From assembly GCA_017302355.1 (NCBI GenBank), contig JAFLDQ010000123.1, forward strand, positions 1 through 10,543: a stretch of 10,543 bases of DNA, written 5' to 3'. Position 1 is the stretch's first letter, and each line of letters opens with the position of its first letter. A program made the translations under genes and the position numbers. Below are positions 1 through 6,829 of this stretch, piece by piece. The stretch comes from Dechloromonas sp. Lineage in GTDB: Bacteria > Pseudomonadota > Gammaproteobacteria > Burkholderiales > Rhodocyclaceae. The notes beneath the pieces are model-generated. The model did no database searches. It saw only the letters and a program-made list of their open reading frames with translations, and had not been told where the DNA came from.

Positions 1-69
1 TGACCATCGCCGCGCGTGTGCTTGCGCGGCCGCTCGTTGCTCTCCCTCGCCGTCAATTTCCAGGTCCAT
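1..69 (-). CDS. possible 5' end of a gene running off the left edge
   Basis: An ATG whose first base is 69 on the - strand opens 23 codons that reach the window edge without a stop. The peptide begins MDLEIDGEGEQRAAAQ. The frame is also open upstream of the ATG back to a TGA near 124-126. No good ribosome binding site is seen; a G-rich stretch lies rather far upstream. A gene here would diverge from the promoter at 138-166. The fragment is too short to recognise and may be chance, since GC-rich DNA leaves many open frames. In the opposite direction a + frame is open from base 2 into the 206-358 gene, but it lacks a start and does not look protein-like. Confidence 0.2.
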   Translation of the reverse strand, partial: MDLEIDGEGEQRAAAQAHARRWS

Positions 70-137
70 AACGCCAATAAATCCCCGCCCTCGGGCTGTC
101 AGAATTTCAATCGCGGAATTTGGGATTCACGCTTCGA

Positions 138-166
138 TTGACCTGTGGTGCCGCAGGCTCTATGAT
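138..166 (+). promoter_or_regulatory. sigma70-type promoter of the 50-codon gene
   Basis: TTGACC (138-143) and TATGAT (161-166) are separated by exactly 17 nt; each hexamer matches the sigma70 consensus at five of six positions. Transcription would begin near 173, giving a leader of about 33 nt before the ATG at 206. This is the best promoter match I see in the window. The remaining upstream sequence (1-137) shows nothing else beyond the weak edge frame on the other strand. Confidence 0.6.
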
Positions 167-205
167 GCGCCGTTTCGAGAATTTGCCGGATTCAAGGAGT
201 CAGTC

Positions 206-358
206 ATGGGCATCAACCGTACCCGCCGTTCTTCCCTGGAGCGCCGCTGCGTTTCCAAGTCCAGCAAGCGCCTCTTCAAGTGCGCCGGCAAGACCCTGTT
301 CAAGGTCGTCTACGCCGCCGAGTGTCACGCCCGCAACCGCAAGATGCTGGGCGGCTGA
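206..358 (+). CDS. small basic protein of 50 residues, function unknown
   Basis: The ATG at 206 is preceded by AAGGAG (194-199) at a 6-nt spacing, a strong ribosome binding site, and lies just downstream of a near-consensus promoter. The product starts MGINRTRRSSLERRCVSKSS and ends HARNRKMLGG. It carries 14 Arg/Lys in 50 residues, and cysteines at 15, 26 and 40 with a His at 41. There is no signal peptide or membrane segment. The basic character would suit nucleic-acid binding, and the Cys/His residues could bind metal, but neither is shown by the sequence. An intrinsic terminator follows 21 nt after the stop, so this is probably its own short transcript, separate from rlmI. I do not recognise a named family. 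Codon choice resembles that of the neighbouring genes, which supports real coding. Confidence 0.75.
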   Translation: MGINRTRRSSLERRCVSKSSKRLFKCAGKTLFKVVYAAECHARNRKMLGG

Positions 359-379
359 GCCGCTGCCGGGTTCTTCCTG

Positions 380-411
380 GCCCCGGTTGCCGCGAGGCAG
401 CCGGGGCTTTT
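380..411 (+). terminator. intrinsic terminator after the 50-codon gene
   Basis: Arms 380-391 and 396-407 form a 12-bp stem with one G-U pair, closed by a GCGA (GNRA) tetraloop and followed directly by TTTT (408-411). This is the standard rho-independent layout. It ends the short transcript begun near 173 and separates it from rlmI, whose start lies about 20 nt further on. Some read-through into rlmI is possible, because no clear rlmI promoter is visible. Confidence 0.82.
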
Positions 412-430
412 CATTTGAGGCCGGGAAAAC

Positions 431-1621
431 ATGGCTCAGCTCATTCTCCTGCCGGGCAAGGAGCGTTCGGCGTTCCGGCTGCACCACCCGTGGCTGTTCG
501 CCGGCGCGTTGGGGCGTCTCGAAGGCCGGGCGCGCCCGGGCGACACCGTCGAGGTGCTGGCCGACAACCTGCGGCCGCTCGGCCGCGCGGCGTACAGCCC
601 GCGCTCGCAGATCCGCGCCCGTTTCTGGACATTCGACCCGGCGGAATCGGTCGACGACGCCTTCTTCAAGCGCCGCGTCGCCGCCGCCGTGGCGCGCCGC
701 CAGGCGCTGCCGGAACTGCGCGGCCAGGCGGGGCTGCGCCTGATCCACGCCGAATCGGATGGACTGCCCGGCGTCATCGCCGACCAGTACGGCGACACCG
801 TCGTCGTCCAGCTGACCTCGGCCGGCGCCGACAAGTGGCGCAAGGCGATCGTCGCCGGGCTGATCAAGACCGGCTGCGCCCGCGTCTATGAGCGTTCCGA
901 TTCCGAGGTGCGCGGACTCGAAGGACTGCAACCGGCGACCGGCTGGCTGCACGGGGAGGCGCCGGAATCGCCGCTGGCGATCGAGGAAAACGGCGTAACG
1001 CTTGCGGTCGACATCGTCGGCGGCCACAAAACCGGTTTCTACCTCGACCAGCGCGACAACCGCGCCCTGCTCGGCGAGCTGGCGGCCGGCCGCGAGGTGC
1101 TCAACTGCTTCTGCTATAGCGGCGGCTTCTCGCTGCAGGCGCTGGCCGGCGGCGCGGCGAGCGTGCTGTCCATCGACTCCTCCGGCCCGGCGCTCGCGCA
1201 GGCGCGGGCGTGTCTGGCGCTCAATCCGCAACTGCCGGCCGCGCGCGCCGAATGGCGGGAGGCCGACGTCTTCTCGGCGCTGCGCGATTTCCGCAAGGAC
1301 GGCCGGATGTTCGACCTGATCGTCCTCGATCCGCCCAAGTTCGCTTCTTCGGCCGCCCACGCCGAGCGCGCGGCGCGCGCTTACAAGGATATCAACGTGT
1401 TCGGCTTGCGGCTGCTCAGGTCGGGCGGCCTGCTGATGACCTACTCCTGCTCCGGCGGCATCGGGCTCGAATTGTTCCAGAAGATCGTCGCCGGTGCGGC
1501 GCTCGATGCTGGCCGCGAGGCGCGCATCGTCCGCCGGCTGACGGGCTCGGCGGACCATCCGGTGGCGCTGAATTTCCCGGAAGGCGAGTATTTGAAGGGC
1601 TTGCTGGTCCAGGTCGATTGA
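431..1621 (+). CDS. rlmI: 23S rRNA (cytosine(1962)-C(5))-methyltransferase RlmI
   Basis: The product is 396 residues, the same length as E. coli RlmI, and collinear with it. RlmI transfers a methyl group from S-adenosylmethionine to carbon 5 of cytosine 1962 in 23S rRNA, in the cytoplasm. Visible marks are the N-terminal PUA-type RNA-binding region (about 1-75, with HPWLFAGA at 19-26 and YSPRSQIRAR at 55-64), the central SDGLPG (109-114), GHKTGFYLDQRDNR (198-211), the SAM-binding loop LNCFCYSGGF (224-233), the DPPK active-site motif (300-303), and YSCSGG (338-343) holding the likely catalytic Cys340. The C-terminal DHPV...PEGEYLKG is also conserved. The ATG at 431 is preceded by GAGG (417-420) at 10 nt, and the protein start aligns with E. 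coli. No clear terminator follows the stop codon. Confidence 0.95.
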   Translation: MAQLILLPGKERSAFRLHHPWLFAGALGRLEGRARPGDTVEVLADNLRPLGRAAYSPRSQIRARFWTFDPAESVDDAFFKRRVAAAVARRQALPELRGQAGLRLIHAESDGLPGVIADQYGDTVVVQLTSAGADKWRKAIVAGLIKTGCARVYERSDSEVRGLEGLQPATGWLHGEAPESPLAIEENGVTLAVDIVGGHKTGFYLDQRDNRALLGELAAGREVLNCFCYSGGFSLQALAGGAASVLSIDSSGPALAQARACLALNPQLPAARAEWREADVFSALRDFRKDGRMFDLIVLDPPKFASSAAHAERAARAYKDINVFGLRLLRSGGLLMTYSCSGGIGLELFQKIVAGAALDAGREARIVRRLTGSADHPVALNFPEGEYLKGLLVQVD

Positions 1622-1682
1622 GCCCGCTGGCGAGCAGCCACCGCGGCAATCCGGCAAATCGACCCAAAAAATGAAATGTCGC

Positions 1683-1711
1683 TGGACCCCGTGCGGTGCC
1701 GGGTTTACACT
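1683..1711 (+). promoter_or_regulatory. candidate mgtE promoter
   Basis: TGGACC (1683-1688) and TACACT (1706-1711) are 17 nt apart, each matching four of six sigma70 consensus positions. This predicts a leader of roughly 70 nt before the mgtE ATG at 1791. I see no Mg2+ riboswitch (M-box-like) architecture in this 169-nt gap, and no terminator for rlmI, so mgtE could also be reached by read-through. Confidence 0.35.
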
Positions 1712-1790
1712 CCATTGATACCGCGTTTGCGCAGCATTTTCAGCAAGACGTCAAGTCGTCCTGCACGCACATTGGTTGGGGGGAATCAAG

Positions 1791-3179
1791 ATGCACATCG
1801 ATGTAGATACCAAGCCGGTCACGCCGAACACCTACGACACCAAGAAGAAGCGGCTCATCGAAACCATCGACCGCCTCTATCACCGCGACGCCCGCAGCTC
1901 GCTGCAGAAGATGCTGGGGCGGCTCCACCCCGCCGACCTGGCGGCGATTCTCGATGACCTTCCGCCCGAGCATATGGTGGACATCTTCCATGTGCTTGAC
2001 GACAAGGCGTTGGCGTCCGAAGTCTTCGGGCAGATGAACCAGGGCTTGCGCCAGCGGGTGATGACCGAGTCGAGCCCCACGCAACTGGCCAGCCTGCTCG
2101 AACGTCTGCCCCCGGATGACCTCGCCGACCTCATCGGCGATCTGCCCGAAGATCAGCGTACCGAACTGATGGCCCTGCTTGGCCGCGACAGCAAGGCGGA
2201 AGTCGAAACCCTGCTCAAGTACGACCCGAACAGCGCCGGCGGCATCATGACCACCGATATCTTCTCGCTGCCGCACAGCCTCACGGTCGAGCAGGCGATC
2301 GACAACATTCGCGGCCGTGAAGCCGTCGAGATGGTCTTCTATCTCTACCTGACCGACGAGGACCGGCGGCTGGTGGGTGTCGTCTCGCTGCGCCAACTGC
2401 TGCTGTCGCGGCCCAACACGGTGCTCCACAACATCATGAACCGGCGTGTGATGAGTGTGACCACCGACACCGACCAGACCACGGTGGCCCTGCTGGTCGA
2501 CAAGTATCGCCTGCTCGCCGTGCCCGTGGTCGATGCCGACAGTGTCCTGGTCGGCATGGTCACGGTCGATGACGTCATCGAAGTCATCGAGGAAGAGACG
2601 ACGCGGGACATGCTGAAAATGGCGGGTACCAGCGAGTCGGAGACGCTGACCCACTCGGCGCTGAAGATCGCCTGGATCCGCCTGCCGTGGTTGCTCGCCG
2701 CATTCATCGGCGGCTTGGCGGCGACGGCGGTGATCGGGGGCTACGAGGAGATACTCGAACAGGTGCTGGTGCTCAGCGCCTTCCTGCCGGTGATCATGGG
2801 CATGGCCGGCAACGTCGGCGTGCAGTCCGCCACCGTGGCCGTGCGCGGTCTGGCGACCGGCGCCATCGACGTCAGGGACACGGTGCCGCTGGTATTCAAG
2901 GAGTTCCGCGTCGGCCTCGCGCTGGGGGCATTCTACGGCGTGATCCTGGCGCTTTACGGCTACTTCATGCACAACAGCCTGCAGCTTGGCCAGGTCGTCG
3001 GTCTGACCATACTCGGCAACATGACCGGCGCCGCCTTGCTGGCGGTGCTGCTGCCGATGCTCTTCCAGCGCCTGAAGGTCGATCCGGCAGTCGCCACCGG
3101 CCCGTTCGTGACCACCGCCATCGACATTCTCGGGGTTCTCAACTATTTCGTGATCGCCAGCTGGATCTACAAGCTGTAG
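1791..3179 (+). CDS. mgtE: Mg2+ channel/transporter MgtE
   Basis: The 462-residue product has the full MgtE layout. A cytoplasmic N domain (about 20-135) is rich in the helical repeats LHPADLAAILDDLPPE and LPPDDLADLIGDLP. A CBS pair follows (about 145-270). Five membrane helices begin near residue 295. The pore signature MGMAGNVGVQSATVAVRG (336-353) and the Asp of TTAIDILGV (Asp445), equivalent to the pore Mg2+ site in the Thermus protein, are both present. In the family the acidic cytoplasmic domains sense Mg2+ and close the channel when it is plentiful. The ATG at 1791 is chosen because a G-rich ribosome binding site (GGGGGAA, about 1779-1785) lies just upstream; an in-frame start five codons earlier would overlap that site. 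The gene converges on the glycyl radical cassette and is unlikely to be functionally linked to it. Confidence 0.95.
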   Translation: MHIDVDTKPVTPNTYDTKKKRLIETIDRLYHRDARSSLQKMLGRLHPADLAAILDDLPPEHMVDIFHVLDDKALASEVFGQMNQGLRQRVMTESSPTQLASLLERLPPDDLADLIGDLPEDQRTELMALLGRDSKAEVETLLKYDPNSAGGIMTTDIFSLPHSLTVEQAIDNIRGREAVEMVFYLYLTDEDRRLVGVVSLRQLLLSRPNTVLHNIMNRRVMSVTTDTDQTTVALLVDKYRLLAVPVVDADSVLVGMVTVDDVIEVIEEETTRDMLKMAGTSESETLTHSALKIAWIRLPWLLAAFIGGLAATAVIGGYEEILEQVLVLSAFLPVIMGMAGNVGVQSATVAVRGLATGAIDVRDTVPLVFKEFRVGLALGAFYGVILALYGYFMHNSLQLGQVVGLTILGNMTGAALLAVLLPMLFQRLKVDPAVATGPFVTTAIDILGVLNYFVIASWIYKL

Positions 3180-3186
3180 ATGCCGG

Positions 3187-3210
3187 GGCGCGTGCCGCCG
3201 GGCACGCGCC
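3187..3210. terminator. hairpin between converging gene ends
   Basis: A perfect 10-bp GC-rich stem (3187-3196 with 3201-3210) with a GCCG loop lies 8 nt after the mgtE stop and 27 nt beyond the stop of the - strand gene. Neither side carries a T run, so it is not a canonical intrinsic terminator. Its placement between two converging genes suggests a bidirectional barrier or 3'-end stabiliser. No other hairpin is seen in the 57-nt gap. Confidence 0.42.
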
Positions 3211-3236
3211 GGACCACGCCAGCGGGAGCATGATCA

Positions 3237-5762
3237 TCAGAATCCCTGGCCAGGGGGCGTCAGACCGGTGTTCTCGTCGATCGACAGTTCGGACCGCGCG
3301 ATGATCTCGCGCTTGAGAGTCTCCCCGAGTTCGTCCCACAGCGTGCTGTAGCCGTTCACATACACCAGCAACCCGGGATACTTGTCCGGGTGGGCATCGG
3401 CATCGATCAGGACTTCCCTGCTCTCGACGTAGATCTGCAGGTGCGAGCCGCCGCGCCTGAAATACGCCCGGATGAGCGAGGCGAGGTTGTCGTCCGCCTG
3501 CGGGCCTTCGAGCGAGCTGGGCACGATCCTGATGTTGAGCAGGGCGCCGTTCGTCAGAAGCCGCTGATCGAGTCGGGCAGCGGAGTTGATGATCGCGGTG
3601 ACGCCCTTGTGGTCATGCGGACCGGGCTCGTTGTGCACAGGTGCGATGCCATCGGAGAGAGGCTCGCCCGCCCGCCTGCCGTCCGGCGAGGCGCCCTGCA
3701 TCTTCCCGAAGGGGATGTTGGATGAGACGCTGAACATGCCCGGCTGGAACCTGCCTCCATGCGCATCATCGTGGCGCGTCACCTCTCGGCACCATACTGC
3801 CGCGGCATAGCGGGCCAGGTCGTCGGCATAGGGGTCGTCGTTTCCGTAATGCGGCACCTTCGAGCCGTTGACCAGGGCGTACAAGTAGTCGAAGCCCTCC
3901 CAGTTGGCGCTCATGGCCGCCAGCAGCTCGGCGCCGGTGGTCAGGCGACGATCGAAAACGAGATGCCTGATTGCCGCCAGCCCGTCCGCGACTGTCCCCA
4001 GACCCACTGCCTGAACGCCGGTGGAGTTGTAGCGCGCACCGCCGGCGGTCACGTCACATCCTTGCTCCGTGCAATCGGCGACGAGCAGGGAAAGATAGGG
4101 AAGCGGTTTGAGCGACTGGTGAGCGATGTCGATCACCGTGACAGCGCGCACCATCTGGTCGACCCAGTAAGCCATCTGTGCCTCGAACGCCTCCTGCACC
4201 TGTTCGAAGCTGGTGAAGTCGGCGAGGCTGCCGGTGGCGGGGCCGGTTGGCCCAGATGCAGCACGATCCACCGGCCTGCCGTCGTTGAGGGCGAGCTCGA
4301 GAACCTTCGCCATGCTGAAGTAGGCACTGTCGTGCCACCCGTACTCACGTCCGGCCGTGTCGGGCTCGACCAGCCCGACGATGCTGTAGTCCCTGGCTTC
4401 TTCCAGGCTTCTACCCTGATCGACCATGACAGGAATGATGACACCGTCGTTGATGACTTTTGGTTCGCCGGTGCCTATCTTGATGACGTTCGTCAGTCGC
4501 TGCATCAGCAGCTGCGGCGTTCCAGGGTGCAGGCGAAGCATCACCCACGGCTGGCTGAGCCGGGTGTGTGCCACCGCATCGAGCACCATGTAGGTCAGCT
4601 CGTTCGAAGCGTCTCCGCCCTCGGCGTCCACACCCCCGATGGTCACGGTCAGTCCTCCGAGGCAACGCCCGTTGTTGTGCTGTGTGGTGCGCCAGTCCCG
4701 CAGCTTCAGGTAGCCGCAGAACTTGATCATCACGCTCTCGATCAGTTCCTGGACGAACTCGGGCGTCGCGGCACCGTTGCCGATGTCGCGTTGGTAGAAG
4801 GGATGGATGGCCTGGTCGAATCGGCCGAACGACACGGAATGGCCGTTGGACTCGATGAGCACGCTGTTGGCGATCAGGAAGCCGAGCTGGAGCGTCTCCC
4901 ACACGGTGCGCGGCGGGTTCTCGGCGACCCAGCCGCAATTGGCTGCGATCCGCAGGAGCTCGGTCCGCCGCGGTTCCGCTGCACGTTCCGCCAGTTCGCC
5001 GGCCAGCCTCGCGTAACGCTTGTACAGATCGATGTTGGCGTCGATAACGATCAGCTGGGCCCGGTGGAAGTCCCGCTGTGCCGTGTGGTCGGGCATTGCC
5101 GGATCGAGGCTGGCGATCCTTGCCTGTACGCTCTCGCGGATGCCGCGCCAGCCGTTCTGGTAGACGACACCGAAGTTCGGTACCACGTGGCCGATGCCGC
5201 CGTTGATGCACATCTCGACGGAGTAGACGCCCTCGCCGTCGTGCGTCGACCCCTGGACATTCCCGGCGGACAGCGTCTCCAGGATAAGGTCGGCCACGGT
5301 GTTGCCGCGCCAGAAGCCGGCGATGCCGAGCAGATCCTCGTCGACCGCCCCGGTGTGCTCATAGCGATTGTGCGGCCTGCTCCTGAAGGGCTGGTGAGCG
5401 AGCTCATCCACCACCCAGTCGTAGGAGAACTCCGGGAACACGGGGCAGGCCTTGGCTGGTTCGACGCAGTTGCCCACGATGAGCTCGAGGTCGTCGATCC
5501 AGATCTTCATGTTCGTGACGATGTGCGCGAAGGCATGCCCGACCTTCACGACCTGGGGCTCGTTCGCATGGCGGCGATAGGCCTCGGTTACCAGGACGGC
5601 CCGTTGCGATTCCACCGAGTAGTCGCTGGTCAGGTAGCGGTCGCGCTGCGCGTTGATGCGGGGGAACGGGGACGGCGCGCTGGCGACGCCCGCGCTGCCG
5701 ATCGTCCATTCGTCGCAGTCGCCGGGAGGCGCTGCGAGGGATTGCTCCGGGCTACTGGACAT
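3237..5762 (-). CDS. glycyl radical enzyme paralogue lacking the catalytic cysteine (GRE1)
   Basis: The product is 841 residues, normal for the pyruvate formate-lyase-like family. The start at 5762 overlaps the activase stop by 11 nt and has AGGAG 10 nt upstream; the frame is open further upstream, but that part is activase antiframe. Family features in order are PSPFPRIN (30-37), CPVFPEFSYDW (106-116), ENPPRTVWETLQLG (281-294), SNGHSVSFGRFDQ (305-317), IGTGEPKVINDG (429-440), EYGWHDSAYFSMAKVLELALNDG (473-495), HYGNDD (638-643) and the glycyl domain near the C terminus. In the family a glycyl radical makes a thiyl radical on the Cys of a G-C-V-E motif. Here that motif reads G-L-V-E-P, so Leu464 (codon 4371-4373, CTG) replaces Cys. 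The glycyl loop reads YVNGYSTLW (Gly804) instead of the usual RVxGY, and the tail is 12 residues longer than in GRE2. The frame is intact throughout, which argues for a retained role: an inactive partner, a regulator, or an enzyme with other chemistry. No microcompartment-targeting extension is evident. The substrate is unknown. Confidence 0.88.
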   Translation of the reverse strand: MSSSPEQSLAAPPGDCDEWTIGSAGVASAPSPFPRINAQRDRYLTSDYSVESQRAVLVTEAYRRHANEPQVVKVGHAFAHIVTNMKIWIDDLELIVGNCVEPAKACPVFPEFSYDWVVDELAHQPFRSRPHNRYEHTGAVDEDLLGIAGFWRGNTVADLILETLSAGNVQGSTHDGEGVYSVEMCINGGIGHVVPNFGVVYQNGWRGIRESVQARIASLDPAMPDHTAQRDFHRAQLIVIDANIDLYKRYARLAGELAERAAEPRRTELLRIAANCGWVAENPPRTVWETLQLGFLIANSVLIESNGHSVSFGRFDQAIHPFYQRDIGNGAATPEFVQELIESVMIKFCGYLKLRDWRTTQHNNGRCLGGLTVTIGGVDAEGGDASNELTYMVLDAVAHTRLSQPWVMLRLHPGTPQLLMQRLTNVIKIGTGEPKVINDGVIIPVMVDQGRSLEEARDYSIVGLVEPDTAGREYGWHDSAYFSMAKVLELALNDGRPVDRAASGPTGPATGSLADFTSFEQVQEAFEAQMAYWVDQMVRAVTVIDIAHQSLKPLPYLSLLVADCTEQGCDVTAGGARYNSTGVQAVGLGTVADGLAAIRHLVFDRRLTTGAELLAAMSANWEGFDYLYALVNGSKVPHYGNDDPYADDLARYAAAVWCREVTRHDDAHGGRFQPGMFSVSSNIPFGKMQGASPDGRRAGEPLSDGIAPVHNEPGPHDHKGVTAIINSAARLDQRLLTNGALLNIRIVPSSLEGPQADDNLASLIRAYFRRGGSHLQIYVESREVLIDADAHPDKYPGLLVYVNGYSTLWDELGETLKREIIARSELSIDENTGLTPPGQGF

Positions 5763-6771
5763 TCGACGGGATCTCCTGATGACGTCGGGAACCTGGAACC
5801 TCGATGCGGTTGCCGGCCCCCGCCACGGCAGGGGCGCCGATGTCCCGCATGATGTCCACGAAATGGCGAATGTTCTTCTCCCACTCCTCGCGCTCCGGGG
5901 TTTTGAGACCGGCCATCGGGTAGGCCATCCCGAGTGAGGCGTACTTGTCCTCGCCCAGCTTGCGGAACGGCAGCAGCTGGATCTGCAGAACTCGCCCACC
6001 CAACTCGTCGACGACGAAGCGGGCCGTCTCGCGCATGTTCTGCTCGGTCGCGTTGTGCTCGGGGACGACGGGAATCCGGATGACAACCGGCGTCCCGTAG
6101 TCGACGACCTTCCTGAGATTGGCCAGAATCTGCTCGTTCGGCGCTCCGGTGAACCGCTGGTGCGCGGCGCTGTCGCGGGCCTTCAGGTCGCACAGCGCCA
6201 GGTCGATGAACGGCAGGGCGGCGTCCAGGATCTGCGGCTTGTAGTTGAGAGCCGTCTCGACGCAGGTGTTCACACCCTCGGCCCTCGCCGCTCGCAACAG
6301 CTCGACGGCGAACGCCGACTGGGCAAGGGCTTCGCCGCCGGACAGGGTCAGCCCGCCACCGGATTCCTCGTAGAAATCCCGGTCGGCCAGCACCTCGCGC
6401 ATGACTTCGCCGACGGTGGCGCGCTGCCCCCAGACCTTCAGGGCGTCGGTCGGGCACACCGCGGCGCAGGCGAAGTAGTCCTGCGGGTCGTCCGCGTCCA
6501 GCCGGGTCACCCGCCCATCCTCGACAACCAGGGCCGCCGGGTCGGGTGCGACGGTGAGGCACATCCCGCACTTGTCCACGCCGATGCAGCGCTGTGGGTA
6601 CACGCCGATCTGGCGACGGGCATGCAGGCTCTCCGGGTTGCTGCACCACAGGCAGCGCAGCGTGCAGCCCTTCATGAAGACGACGGTCCGGATTCCCGGG
6701 CCGTCGTGCACGCTGAAGCGCTGGATGTTGAAGATCGTGCCCTCGACGTCGGGGTCGTAATGAGCGTTCAT
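5752..6771 (-). CDS. glycyl-radical enzyme activating enzyme (radical SAM)
   Basis: The 339-residue product belongs to the PflA-like activase family, which abstracts a hydrogen from the target glycine using a 5'-deoxyadenosyl radical made from SAM by a [4Fe-4S] cluster. The N terminus reads IFNIQRFSVHDGPGIRT (13-29), typical of this family, followed by the radical-SAM motif C36-xxx-C40-xx-C43 and a SAM-contacting SGGE (144-147). Between these lies the ferredoxin-like insert (about 60-112), which usually has two CxxCxxCxxxCP motifs. Here the first keeps Cys62, Cys68 and Cys71, but Ala75 stands where the fourth Cys belongs. The second keeps only Cys102 and Cys106 (CAAVCP). One auxiliary cluster could still form; the other probably cannot. 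The ATG at 6771 has AAGG 5 nt upstream. As the only activase between two glycyl radical enzymes, it presumably serves one or both. It is translationally coupled to GRE1 by the stop/start overlap. Confidence 0.92.
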   Translation of the reverse strand: MNAHYDPDVEGTIFNIQRFSVHDGPGIRTVVFMKGCTLRCLWCSNPESLHARRQIGVYPQRCIGVDKCGMCLTVAPDPAALVVEDGRVTRLDADDPQDYFACAAVCPTDALKVWGQRATVGEVMREVLADRDFYEESGGGLTLSGGEALAQSAFAVELLRAARAEGVNTCVETALNYKPQILDAALPFIDLALCDLKARDSAAHQRFTGAPNEQILANLRKVVDYGTPVVIRIPVVPEHNATEQNMRETARFVVDELGGRVLQIQLLPFRKLGEDKYASLGMAYPMAGLKTPEREEWEKNIRHFVDIMRDIGAPAVAGAGNRIEVPGSRRHQEIPSNVQ

Positions 6772-6791
6772 TTCGACCTTGCTGGTCTGCG

Positions 6792-6822
6792 GGGGCGGCG
6801 CCCGGTTCCGGGGCGCCGCCCC
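6792..6822 (-). promoter_or_regulatory. intercistronic hairpin between GRE2 and the activase
   Basis: Arms 6792-6803 and 6811-6822 are perfectly complementary over 12 GC-rich base pairs with a 7-nt loop, in the 58-nt gap between the GRE2 stop (6830-6832) and the activase ATG (6771). No T run follows on the - strand. A role in partial termination, mRNA processing or 3'-end protection would lower activase and GRE1 output relative to GRE2, but this is inference. Confidence 0.5.
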
Positions 6823-6829
6823 GGCGTGG

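Noticed and set aside
200..1657. A 485-codon open frame on the - strand opposite rlmI, and a similar one opposite mgtE (1740-2972).
   Set aside because: Both are shadows of strongly supported + strand genes in GC-rich DNA; their translations are Arg/Gln/Asp-rich without domain signatures.
1622..1790. Possible Mg2+-sensing riboswitch ahead of mgtE.
   Set aside because: The leader predicted from the candidate promoter is only about 80 nt, and I see none of the long paired architecture of an M-box.
5450..5470. An N-C-V-E-P string in GRE1 (residues 98-102) that resembles the catalytic motif G-C-V-E-P and might have replaced the lost Cys.
   Set aside because: It sits in the N-terminal region just before CPVFPEFSYDW, far in sequence from the active-site loop. 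The corresponding GRE2 segment has no such motif. The resemblance is probably chance, although a structural model could test it.
3759..5852. A 697-codon open frame on the + strand opposite GRE1.
   Set aside because: It is an antisense shadow. The - strand frame carries all glycyl radical enzyme motifs, whereas the + frame reads as Val/Gln/His-rich sequence with no recognisable motif or ribosome binding site.
5763..6086. A longer N terminus for GRE1 starting at 6086 (949 residues).
   Set aside because: The extra 108 residues are Ser/Arg-rich antiframe of the activase. The ATG at 5762 has a ribosome binding site and gives a family-typical length.
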